Below are positions 25,437-32,940 of a DNA stretch of 39,054 bases, in pieces (the stretch's first letter is position 1; each line of letters opens with the position of its first letter). The stretch comes from Thiovulum sp. ES (GTDB lineage: Bacteria; Campylobacterota; Campylobacteria; Campylobacterales; Thiovulaceae). Under the pieces are notes generated by a model, which saw only the letters and a program-made list of their open reading frames with translations, made no database searches and was not told where the DNA came from. Location of the stretch: contig AKKQ01000012.1 of assembly GCA_000276965.1 (NCBI GenBank), forward strand, positions 1 to 39,054, in the 5' to 3' direction. The translations under genes and the position numbers were made by a program.

Positions 25437-25730
25437 ATGCGATTTTCTTCTTTTGAAAAAAAAGCAATTCTAAAAAGTGCTGATGAGGTCTTTGGAAAAT
25501 GTGAAGTTTTCCTTTTTGGTAGTCGGATTGATGAAAAAAAACTTGGTGGGGATATTGATCTCTATATAGAAGTTTTGAACAAAGAGAACCTCTTTAAAAA
25601 GAAGATGAAATTTCTTGCCAAACTCTCCATGACTTTAGAGGAACAGAAGATTGATATTATTTTTAATGAAGATAAAAATCGTTTAATTGAACAGGAGGCT
25701 ATGAAATGGGGAGAGCAAATATTGATTTAG
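25437..25730 (+). CDS. mntA: MntA-type minimal nucleotidyltransferase (antitoxin)
   Basis: The 97-residue protein has the polymerase-beta-like nucleotidyltransferase signature. Gly28-Ser29 lies in FLFGSRIDEKKLGG, Asp39 and Asp41 in DIDLYI, and a third acidic residue, Asp73, in KIDIIF. In type VII HepT/MntA toxin-antitoxin modules MntA inactivates the HEPN toxin by adding AMP residues to a tyrosine. It overlaps the downstream HEPN gene by 25 nt, with the order antitoxin then toxin. It starts with ATG at 25437. Confidence 0.88.
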   Translation: MRFSSFEKKAILKSADEVFGKCEVFLFGSRIDEKKLGGDIDLYIEVLNKENLFKKKMKFLAKLSMTLEEQKIDIIFNEDKNRLIEQEAMKWGEQILI

Positions 25731-26182
25731 AGAGAGTTCAGCACAATCTCAAAGAGGGATTTATCCATCTGAAAAGAGTCAATGAAGCAATTGAGGAGAT
25801 TGAGAAAAAATATAGTTTTCCAATTTCGTCAAAAGAGTTTCAAAAAATTTTAGAAAATCGAGTTGATTTAGCTTTTAGCGACCAAATTATTTACCGTTTT
25901 TCAAAATTACAAGACTTTATTGGTGCAAAACTTTTTAAATCTTTTTTACTTTATCAGGGTGAAAATGTAGATAAACCGTTCCGAGACATTTTGAACCGAT
26001 TTGAAAAAATTGAAATTTTAAATGTTGAAGAGTGGTTTGAAGTCCGTCATTTGAGAAACGAAATTGCACACAATTACGAAAGTAACGAAAGTGTTGCAAT
26101 TGAGATTTTAAATGGAATTTTTGAAACTCGAAAAAACCTACAAAGAATCTTAGAAAGAATCCAAAGTCTCACAATGGAGTGA
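25706..26182 (+). CDS. hepT: HepT-type HEPN ribonuclease toxin
   Basis: The 158-residue, all-helical protein carries the HEPN catalytic motif in RHLRNEIAHNYE: Arg117, four residues, His122, one residue, Tyr124. This is exactly the RX4HXY form described for the Shewanella HepT toxin, where the tyrosine is the residue polyadenylylated by MntA. The predicted role is an RNase that arrests growth or phage infection when MntA is lost. The start ATG at 25706 lies inside mntA behind the AGGAGG of CAGGAGGCT. A strong hairpin overlaps its stop codon (26165-26186). Confidence 0.88.
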   Translation: MGRANIDLERVQHNLKEGFIHLKRVNEAIEEIEKKYSFPISSKEFQKILENRVDLAFSDQIIYRFSKLQDFIGAKLFKSFLLYQGENVDKPFRDILNRFEKIEILNVEEWFEVRHLRNEIAHNYESNESVAIEILNGIFETRKNLQRILERIQSLTME

Positions 26183-26186
26183 GACT
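26165..26186. terminator. 8-bp hairpin over the hepT stop, between convergent genes
   Basis: AGTCTCAC (26165-26172) pairs perfectly with GTGAGACT (26179-26186) around an AATGGA loop. The TGA stop of hepT is inside the 3' arm. It is followed by a moderately T-rich stretch on both strands and is the only structure between hepT and the convergent cas6-like gene, so a bidirectional terminator is likely. Confidence 0.65.
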
Positions 26187-26200
26187 CTAAATTATTTCGC

Positions 26201-26914
26201 CTAAAAAGTATCTTTTCCTCTAGCTTTCTCAAAATCTATCCAAAAATTCTCTTTTTCGACTTTTACAAGTCCAAAGCCTTTCATTGTTTGACTCCCAAAA
26301 CCCGTGTTTAAAAGTAAATTTATCATCTCGTTATCCGCACTCAATTTATATTTTGCAGACCAAGTGAAATATGGTTTTCTGTTGTAAAAAAGTTTTGTTC
26401 TATTTTCACTCTGTTTTAAAACTTCCAAATTCCAATCACCTAAATACTCTTTTTGTATGAGTGTTTCAAATTTCTGGATACTTTGTCTTTTTAGATTTTC
26501 TTGAAACTTCTCATTTTTTGGTTCTAAAAAAATCTTTTTTCCTTTTTCATCTTTTAATGTTAGAAGAACATCTCCCCAAAAGATAATATCATCGCTTTTC
26601 CACTCTCTTCTTCTTGTATCTACTGTCTCATTTTTTAATCGAATTGTTCCCAATTCCAATCCGTGCCTAAAAATATGATCGATAAACCTCTCTTCAGTTT
26701 CAGGAATTAGAGAAGCAAAAAGAATTTTTATCTCTTTTGAGTCTTTTGGATAATCAATCTTAAAAACAGAAGACTTGAAAACTTTTCCCGATTCGTGTCG
26801 AAATCCATCATGCTCATAAGGTGCAACATGTTTAAAAATAAATCCTTGAAAAAGTCTTGAAATTACATCAAAAACAGGTAAATTTGCAGTTGTTTCAGCT
26901 CGATAAATCACCAT
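26201..26914 (-). CDS. cas6: Cas6-like endoribonuclease, no CRISPR array or other cas genes in the window
   Basis: The 237-residue protein matches the Cas6 repeat-processing RNase family. An N-terminal ferredoxin-like half is followed by SLIPETEERFIDHIFRHGLE and, at the C terminus, the diagnostic glycine-rich loop NTGFGSQTMKGFGLVKVE (about residues 207-224). Possible active-site residues by position are Tyr33, His35/His40 and Lys44/Lys47, though Cas6 catalytic residues vary widely. Cas6 normally cuts CRISPR precursor RNA; no cas effector, cas1/cas2 or repeat array is visible here. It lies 10 nt downstream of the NYN-nuclease gene, so the two share a transcript. It may serve a distant array in trans or have been co-opted to cut another RNA. 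Confidence 0.75.
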   Translation of the reverse strand: MVIYRAETTANLPVFDVISRLFQGFIFKHVAPYEHDGFRHESGKVFKSSVFKIDYPKDSKEIKILFASLIPETEERFIDHIFRHGLELGTIRLKNETVDTRRREWKSDDIIFWGDVLLTLKDEKGKKIFLEPKNEKFQENLKRQSIQKFETLIQKEYLGDWNLEVLKQSENRTKLFYNRKPYFTWSAKYKLSADNEMINLLLNTGFGSQTMKGFGLVKVEKENFWIDFEKARGKDTF

Positions 26915-26924
26915 TTAAATTATC

Positions 26925-28208
26925 CTAAAAAAATTCTTGTATAACATCTTCGTTCGGTTCTCGATTCAGAGCATTTTTAATTTTATGACTAAATTGTTCT
27001 TTCAATAAATCTATAACTTCATTCTGATTTTCACATTTAAAATAGTAATGTTGATTTGAGAGAACCTCATCGCTATTATCACCAAGAAGAATTTCTGTAT
27101 TTATTAAAAGGTATAATGATTTCCGAATATCTTTTTCATCCTCTTCATTTCCAGCAAAAATGGACATATCTTCTAGCAAATCTTCAAAATGAATATCCCG
27201 ATATGTTTCTCTTCTTTCCACCATTTTTCTAATAATTGATGTCAGAATCTCCAAACTTTCTGGAATTCTTAAATTCGGTTTTCCACTTGAAAGAATTGAT
27301 TTGTAAGTTTCAAAACTATCTATTTCAGGGAATTCAGTCAATTCTGAAACAGGATTAAAACCACGAACTATCGGAAAACCTTTTTTTAATAATCTATAAT
27401 CACTAGGCTCTTTTAAAATCAATTTCATATCTGTATCAAGAACAACATAACGAATAAAATCTACAAATTTTCCAAATCCAAATTTGTGATATGAAAAATC
27501 CAAAATTCCAAAATTTAAGGCAGTCTTAAAAGTTGAAATATTTATCCCTTTTGAATCATCAAATTTTAAAAAAATCCTAATTATATTTTTTGCCTGTTCA
27601 ATCTCTTCGGAATCTGTGCCTGAGATTTGAGATATTTTCTTTGCAAGTGTCTGTAATCTAGGGTCTTGTTGAAACTGTATTTTTAAATTATCTTCTAACT
27701 CGACACCTTTCATTGATTTAATCTCTTTCTCTTTTTTTGGTTCAATGCTGTCCATCACAATAAAATGATCACAAACTTTCTCAAAAATAATACTTGAAGC
27801 ATCCCGAAATGAGACACCAACAACAGATTTTCCGTACTCTTTTAATTTTTTAGCAATTGAAGAGAATCCTCCATCTCCAGAAACAATCACAAAAGTTGTT
27901 ATAAAACTTTTTTGAAAGAGTATCTCCATAACATCAACAACAAGTTGAATATCAGAAGCATTTTTTGTTGCACCTTTAGAGAATCCAAACATCTGTATCG
28001 GCTCAATTCCCAAGTCGGAAATATCCCACCGCAACTTATTTAGTTTCTGATTACTCCAATCGGCATAAGCTTTTTGAACTGCTATGCCTCCATTTATATC
28101 AGCGGAAATCTTTTTTGAAATATCTTTCAAAGAGAGTTCATTGATAGAACTCATACTGTATCCACCAACTAAATTTTCTATGTCAAAGAAAATAGCTACA
28201 TTTTTCAA
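26925..28208 (-). CDS. NYN-domain (LabA/PIN-like) nuclease with LOTUS/OST-HTH-like region
   Basis: From the TTG at 28208 (AAAAAGGA upstream) the product is about 427 residues. A longer start at 28238 adds ten residues that do not fit the family. The NYN nuclease domain (about 1-135) has its acidic site: Asp9 and Asn12 in AIFFDIENL, Asp86/Asp92 in ASDIQLVVDVME, and Asp112 in IVSGDGGFSSIAKKLKEYG. A second region (about 235-295) with NISTFKTALNFGILDFSYHK and FGFGKFVDFI is close to the OST-HTH/LOTUS fold, an RNA (G-quadruplex)-binding module often attached to NYN domains. The C-terminal 100 residues are helical and could hold another such unit. It is predicted to be an RNA-cutting protein, co-transcribed with the Cas6-like gene downstream. 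Confidence 0.82.
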   Translation of the reverse strand: MKNVAIFFDIENLVGGYSMSSINELSLKDISKKISADINGGIAVQKAYADWSNQKLNKLRWDISDLGIEPIQMFGFSKGATKNASDIQLVVDVMEILFQKSFITTFVIVSGDGGFSSIAKKLKEYGKSVVGVSFRDASSIIFEKVCDHFIVMDSIEPKKEKEIKSMKGVELEDNLKIQFQQDPRLQTLAKKISQISGTDSEEIEQAKNIIRIFLKFDDSKGINISTFKTALNFGILDFSYHKFGFGKFVDFIRYVVLDTDMKLILKEPSDYRLLKKGFPIVRGFNPVSELTEFPEIDSFETYKSILSSGKPNLRIPESLEILTSIIRKMVERRETYRDIHFEDLLEDMSIFAGNEEDEKDIRKSLYLLINTEILLGDNSDEVLSNQHYYFKCENQNEVIDLLKEQFSHKIKNALNREPNEDVIQEFF

Positions 28209-28386
28209 AAAAATCCTTTTTGATTGAGATACTGTCAATAAATCCGCCCTAAAAGCGACCTGTTAGTAGGTATTTTGTTTATATTTCTCTCTAACCCCAC
28301 CGTGTTAGCATTATACAAAAAATTTAGAAAGGAGAGGCGACTTCCTCAGCGGAGAGGGTTATGGAAGGAGATTGCGAAGCCATTTG
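28209..28386 (-). promoter_or_regulatory. Leader and promoter region of the NYN/Cas6 operon
   Basis: On the minus strand a TATAAT lies at 28310-28315. Right at the predicted transcript start is a dyad, CTAAC and GTTAG around ACGGTGGG (28291-28308), a candidate operator or 5' hairpin. Further down the roughly 95-nt leader are a short hairpin (ACCT/AGGT, 28258-28271) and a CGC/GCG hairpin near 28244-28257. The upstream part (28328-28384) is clearly GC-richer than its surroundings and contains a 19-codon ORF starting at 28383 (MASQSPSITLSAEEVASPF). No strong terminator of the wzz-like gene is visible. Confidence 0.5.
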
Positions 28387-29271
28387 TTAAGGTTTTAAAA
28401 ATTGAATAAAAAATACTCCAAAAATTCCTAAAATTATAGAAACTACAAATGCAACAACAATTATTAAACCCCGTTTCGGTTTTGTCTTATCTTTTATAAA
28501 AGCAATTTTACTATCTGTAATTTTTTTGAGAAGATAGAACTCATTTGCATTTGCTGAAACTCGTTTTTCAATAAGAGACGAAATGACTTTTGTTAAGCTT
28601 TTTTGTAATTCCAAATTGTCGGTATTTTGCAACTCTTTTTCATAAAACTGCACTTTTGAGTCAATATCTTTCATGTCGATTTCTCGGAGTCGTTTTGTGG
28701 ATTCTGTTAAAACTAAATCAACAAGCTCTTTTGCAAAAAAACGGTCTCTATTTGTTCCTGAAAAAGTTATAACTCCACTCTTTTTATCTTCGGAAACAGA
28801 AATAATTCCTGAAAAACTTTTAATTGCATTGTAAATTCGTTCCTCTTGTGAAAGTTCAGAAACATCATTCTCAATTTTAAAATCTAAACCGAGAGCAAAA
28901 ACAAGATTTTGTGGATTCTCGATTTTTTCTAAAAGATTGTTTTCAGAAATCAGTTTTTCAAGAAAAATTTCATCACTCAAAATTGTTGAAATTTGAGAAA
29001 AAATAGAGATTTCCCCTCCACCAATATCAACTCCTGCAAATCCTGCTAAAGCACCAATTCCGCCAATTGAGGCACTCTGTTCTTGTGGAATCAAAACTAT
29101 CGATGAGGTGTAGCTGTTTGGAGTTCTCAACATAAAAAAAAGTGTAAGAGATGTAACAAGGAATGAAAAAATCATAATTTTCCATTTGTTATTCCAAATT
29201 GTCGAAAAAAGTTCTCTTAAATCGATTTCATCTTCTTCTAATTCTCGAGGTCTATGTTCCATTTTTTCCAT
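28387..29271 (-). CDS. Wzz-type polysaccharide chain-length determinant/co-polymerase
   Basis: The 294-residue protein has the PCP architecture. A short cytoplasmic N terminus (DEIDLRELFSTIWNNKWKI) leads into TM1 (IMIFSFLVTSLTLFFML, about 34-50). A large periplasmic region follows, with Gly-rich SIGGIGALAGFAGVDIGGG and helical coils. TM2 is near the C terminus (GLIIVVAFVVSIILGIFGVF), preceded by KTKPKRG, a Pro-containing motif typical of Wzz. It sets O-antigen or other glycan chain length in the inner membrane. There is no tyrosine-kinase domain. It is a single gene divergent from the 29349 gene and separated from the glycosyltransferases at 6.7-11.7 kb. Confidence 0.88.
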   Translation of the reverse strand: MEKMEHRPRELEEDEIDLRELFSTIWNNKWKIMIFSFLVTSLTLFFMLRTPNSYTSSIVLIPQEQSASIGGIGALAGFAGVDIGGGEISIFSQISTILSDEIFLEKLISENNLLEKIENPQNLVFALGLDFKIENDVSELSQEERIYNAIKSFSGIISVSEDKKSGVITFSGTNRDRFFAKELVDLVLTESTKRLREIDMKDIDSKVQFYEKELQNTDNLELQKSLTKVISSLIEKRVSANANEFYLLKKITDSKIAFIKDKTKPKRGLIIVVAFVVSIILGIFGVFFIQFLKP

Positions 29272-29348
29272 GCTTAAATTTATTTTAAATGTAAGAATAA
29301 CAAAATTTGAAAGCTATTTTTTCGTTAAAATATTAAAAAAAGGAAAAA

Positions 29349-31031
29349 ATGTTTTTAAAAATATTTTTAGCGGGATTTTTGACAATCTCTTTTGCAATTG
29401 CTGACGACGATTTTAAAGGTTGCGGTGAAGATGAAGATAAGGCACGAAAAGAGTTAAGTAGTGCAATTCATGTTACTGTCAAATCAGGATTTCAAAAATT
29501 TGCTTCAACAATCGGAGACAAAATTGGAATTGATGAGACAAAATTTTTCTCAAATCAGGAGACAAATTTAGAACTTTCTGGATTAGAAAGAAGTGAAGAA
29601 GATGGAAAAATCTGTTTTTCAATTTCAAAAGAGAAACTACGAGAAAATGCTGAAACAATTTTTACAGAAATCTCAAACTCAAATAATTCTACGGAAATAG
29701 TTGAAAAAGCGAAACGGGGAATTGCAATTGCAAAAGCCCTTGGTGATAATGACCTCATCGAAAAATTTTCTCAAAAAATAAATAGTGCAGAAGAGGAATC
29801 TTCATTTTTATCTTTTTCTCAAATCAAAGCACAAATCCAAAATTTTGCTATGCCTGAAGACGAAAAAGAAGCTTTTGAGAAATTATCTAAAATGATTTCT
29901 GATATTGGAAACAAAATTACAAATTCGGATGATCCAGAACAGATCGCTTTTTTGGAAGAGACAAAGAGTAAATTCCAAACTCTGCTCGGAAAACTTAAAT
30001 TACAAAGTGTGATTTTTCACATTGAGGGCGGACGAAACTTAAAAATTTTTATTGATTCAAATGGGGATGCTTTTGGAACTGGTGAAAAAATTTCTCTCCA
30101 AACAGGAACTCACAATTACACAATCGAGGGTGAAGATATTTGTCCAATTACAGGAGAATTTTCTTTAAAAGAGTTGGAAAATATTGAAATTGCGAACATC
30201 GATTTAAAAGAACACATTTTGCCACAAATCAGTTTTTCAAGTAATAAATCTGAAAATATCGATTTGAAATTGGACGGGAAAGATATTGCTCTTGTCAAAA
30301 AACATAAACTAAAAAAATGCGAAGGCACGATTTTATATTCCACAACTTTTAACGATGGTGAATTTCAAGATGTTGAAAATGGAGAAATCGATTTAAAATC
30401 GGGACTTGACAAAGATATTTTCCTGAAATTTATTTCAACTGGCGAATTGAAAGCGATTAAAAACGAGATGAAATCTTATGTTGATGGCGACCGACTTGAA
30501 TTTTTAGTTTCATACAGTTCTACAAGTGATAGCGACACTTACAACGGCGACGACAATTTAGAAGTTACAAATTTTGAGATAAATCACATGACTCAAAAGC
30601 GACTTTTCCGATACGGTTACGGTTTTATGATTGGAGTTGATGATTTTGATAAGCCAACAACTCGAAATTATGAACTCTATTACAGTTTTGCGATGCATTT
30701 TGCGACAATTGGAAAAAGTGAAATGCCTCTACAAATTGCAAAAAGCATAAGTTTTATTCCATATTTTGGTGCAAAAGTTGGTCTTGCATATCATGAATAT
30801 CATAAAAATGGCGAAACAAAATATGTGTTTCCGACAAAAGAAGATTTAGAAGATACTGAAAGCAAAACAGCGGATGACTGGAAATTTTCTCGAGACACAC
30901 TTCTATTCAAACCGTATATTGGAATCGATTTTGTTTTAAGTAAAGGTTTTGCACTCAAAGTTTTTGCCGAACAATCAATTTATCAAGACAAACGATTCCA
31001 TATCGGAACTGGTTTAAGTGTCGAGTTTTAG
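29349..31031 (+). CDS. Secreted outer-membrane protein with LPP20-like N-terminal part and C-terminal barrel
   Basis: The 560-residue protein has a signal peptide (MFLKIFLAGFLTISFAIADD). An N-terminal region (about 25-110) of the form GCGEDEDKARKELSSAI...GKICFSISKEKLRENA recalls LPP20-like domains that bind or scaffold the envelope. Next is a helical segment, then beta-sandwich-like SVIFHIEGGRNLKIFIDSNG, and about 170 C-terminal residues with barrel-type strands ending in GTGLSVEF (terminal Phe). It resembles the 1383-3080 protein in plan but not obviously in sequence. It starts with ATG behind AAAAAGGAAAAA. Its stop TAG abuts the ATG of the polyferredoxin gene, so they are likely co-transcribed. 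Confidence 0.7.
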   Translation: MFLKIFLAGFLTISFAIADDDFKGCGEDEDKARKELSSAIHVTVKSGFQKFASTIGDKIGIDETKFFSNQETNLELSGLERSEEDGKICFSISKEKLRENAETIFTEISNSNNSTEIVEKAKRGIAIAKALGDNDLIEKFSQKINSAEEESSFLSFSQIKAQIQNFAMPEDEKEAFEKLSKMISDIGNKITNSDDPEQIAFLEETKSKFQTLLGKLKLQSVIFHIEGGRNLKIFIDSNGDAFGTGEKISLQTGTHNYTIEGEDICPITGEFSLKELENIEIANIDLKEHILPQISFSSNKSENIDLKLDGKDIALVKKHKLKKCEGTILYSTTFNDGEFQDVENGEIDLKSGLDKDIFLKFISTGELKAIKNEMKSYVDGDRLEFLVSYSSTSDSDTYNGDDNLEVTNFEINHMTQKRLFRYGYGFMIGVDDFDKPTTRNYELYYSFAMHFATIGKSEMPLQIAKSISFIPYFGAKVGLAYHEYHKNGETKYVFPTKEDLEDTESKTADDWKFSRDTLLFKPYIGIDFVLSKGFALKVFAEQSIYQDKRFHIGTGLSVEF

Positions 31032-32054
31032 ATGATTCAAATTCATCAAAGTAGTTGCACCAGAACACTTTCAAAATTTTCAGAGTGTTCAAAATGTGTT
31101 GAAAGTTGTCCAAAAGAAGCTATCGAATTACAAAATGGGATTCCAAAAATTTCTCAAACAAAATGTATTGAGTGTGGAGCATGTATTGGAGTTTGTCCGA
31201 CTGATGCAATTGAACTTGATAAGTTTTCTTCGATTGAAACAATTTTTAGCTTTTTAGAAAGTGGTGAAAATCGGTTGGATTGTCAAAAAAATATTCCATG
31301 TTTGGCTTCTTTTTCATCTCAAAACTTGGTTTCACTCTCTCTGCTGTCAAAAAAAGATATTGAGCTAGATTTTTCGCATTGTCAAAATTGTGAAATTTTT
31401 AGCGGAGTTCAGAAGCAGATAGTCGATTCTTTTGAAGAGACAAATTTTCTTTTAGAAGCTTTTTATACACCTCATCGCTTAAAAGCAGTTTCTGGAGAGA
31501 GTCAAAAAGTATCTCAAATCTCAAGTGAAAAACGAGCTTTACTTAAAGGTTCAGTTTTCTCTTCTCGTTTCGATGAGGTCAGCAATGAAGATTCTCAAAA
31601 AATCCGAAATCGTGAAATTCCAAAAAGTCGAAAACTCTTCCTTTTTGCAACTCGCGAATTGGAAAAAGAGAATCCAAATATTTTATCAAGTGAAGATTTG
31701 TCTTTTCTTTCTCAAAAAACAGTTTCAGACTCATGCACAAATTGTCAAATCTGCTACCGAATTTGTCCGACTCATGCTTTGCAAAGCGACTACAAAAACT
31801 CATTTATCGATTTTTCCGCAAACTTGTGTTTAAAATGCGGACTTTGTCATGATGTTTGTGAAGTTGATTCGATTCAAATCCGTAAAACTTTCTCTATTTC
31901 AGATTTTCTAAATTCTAAAACTGAAAAAATTGCAGAATTTGATGTTGGAAAATGTCGTGAATGCGGAAACTTTTTTACTAAAAAAGATGGAAATGAACTC
32001 TGCTACCGATGTGAAATTGAAGAGCGAGAAGCTCATGAACTTTGGGGTTTTTAA
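31032..32054 (+). CDS. Polyferredoxin: four [4Fe-4S]-type motifs plus a zinc-ribbon-like C terminus
   Basis: The 340-residue protein has an N-terminal pair of clusters (CSKCVESCP, CIECGACIGVCP) and a second pair near residue 235 (CTNCQICYRICP, CLKCGLCHDVCE). It ends with CRECG...CYRC, which looks like a zinc ribbon. The approximately 160-residue middle has extra cysteines in LDCQKNIPC and HCQNCEIF. No membrane segment is present, so it is a soluble or peripheral electron carrier. The partner is unknown; formate dehydrogenase or NADH-independent redox modules are possible from family precedent only. It starts directly after the preceding stop (TAGATG) and precedes the DUF481-type gene by 12 bp. 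Confidence 0.85.
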   Translation: MIQIHQSSCTRTLSKFSECSKCVESCPKEAIELQNGIPKISQTKCIECGACIGVCPTDAIELDKFSSIETIFSFLESGENRLDCQKNIPCLASFSSQNLVSLSLLSKKDIELDFSHCQNCEIFSGVQKQIVDSFEETNFLLEAFYTPHRLKAVSGESQKVSQISSEKRALLKGSVFSSRFDEVSNEDSQKIRNREIPKSRKLFLFATRELEKENPNILSSEDLSFLSQKTVSDSCTNCQICYRICPTHALQSDYKNSFIDFSANLCLKCGLCHDVCEVDSIQIRKTFSISDFLNSKTEKIAEFDVGKCRECGNFFTKKDGNELCYRCEIEEREAHELWGF

Positions 32055-32066
32055 GGAACTTAAATT

Positions 32067-32813
32067 ATGAAAAAGCTACTCCTACTATTTGTTCCTATTG
32101 TACTTTTTGCAATTCGTCCAATAAATATTTATCAAATTGGTGAAAAAGAGAACGGATTTTACGGGGATATAGATTTAGCAGTTACAACTACTCATGGGAA
32201 CAGTGAGACGGAAAGTTATTCTGTCGGAGGTTCTCTCAGAAAATTCAACGATGATAATATTTGGTTTTTAAATGGAAAGCGAAATTTTTCACAAAGTGAG
32301 GGAATCACAACAACAGACAACTCTTTTTTTCATATCAGAAATATTCGTAGTTTAATACAAGAGAGCGATGAGGTCGGGGAATTAGATTGGGAAATCTTTG
32401 GTCAAATTGACCAAAACAAATTTCAAAAAATAGAGTTTCGTAGCCTTTCAGGTATTGGATTCCGTTTTAAACCCTTAAAAGATAACTATTTTTTTCTTGG
32501 AATTTCTCCAATGATTGTTCGTGAAATATATCTTGGTGATACAAAAACTGAAGATACGGTTCGAGGAAATTTTTATGTAAATTTTAAAACAGAAATCTTT
32601 GAAAAAAGTTCTATTAGTTACACAGTCTATTATCAACCAAGGATAGATAAAAATGATGATTACGACTTAATTCAAAAATTTGTTTATAAAAACAGAATAA
32701 CTGACAAGTTTTCAATCAAATTGCAATTCAATTACGATTACGATTCTCACCCAATTGAGAGTGTTGAAAAATACGATGTAACTCAAAGAACTCTACTTTC
32801 GTATGAGTTTTAA
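32067..32813 (+). CDS. DUF481/YdiY-type outer-membrane beta-barrel
   Basis: The 248-residue protein has a signal peptide (MKKLLLLFVPIVLFAIRP). The regular strand pattern begins FYGDIDLAVTTTHGNSETES, the conserved opening of DUF481 proteins, and ends RTLLSYEF with a terminal Phe. DUF481 members are small outer-membrane barrels, some induced by salt; molecular function is unknown. It starts with ATG behind TAAGGAAC. An imperfect hairpin with a following T-rich stretch at about 32814-32855 may end transcription. Confidence 0.82.
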   Translation: MKKLLLLFVPIVLFAIRPINIYQIGEKENGFYGDIDLAVTTTHGNSETESYSVGGSLRKFNDDNIWFLNGKRNFSQSEGITTTDNSFFHIRNIRSLIQESDEVGELDWEIFGQIDQNKFQKIEFRSLSGIGFRFKPLKDNYFFLGISPMIVREIYLGDTKTEDTVRGNFYVNFKTEIFEKSSISYTVYYQPRIDKNDDYDLIQKFVYKNRITDKFSIKLQFNYDYDSHPIESVEKYDVTQRTLLSYEF

Positions 32814-32901
32814 CTCTCTTAATTTAAAATTATTTAAAGAGTCTCTTTTATTAAATTTGAAAAACATTCAAATCGTTTAAACTCTTTTTTAAAATAGACT
32901 A

Positions 32902-32907
32902 TGTAGA
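32902..32907 (+). promoter_or_regulatory. Candidate -10 region of tpx
   Basis: The sequence ATGTAGAATACC, about 35 nt before the tpx ATG, provides an extended -10-like TAGAAT with AT-rich DNA upstream. The gene has a good GGGAG ribosome-binding site. I see no clear Fur or PerR box. Confidence 0.4.
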
Positions 32908-32940
32908 ATACCGCAAAATATATCTTTAGGGAGTTTGTTA

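Noticed and set aside
26201-28386. CRISPR array next to the Cas6-like gene
   Set aside because: Both flanks were read for repeated 20-40-mers at regular spacing and none was found; only small isolated hairpins occur.
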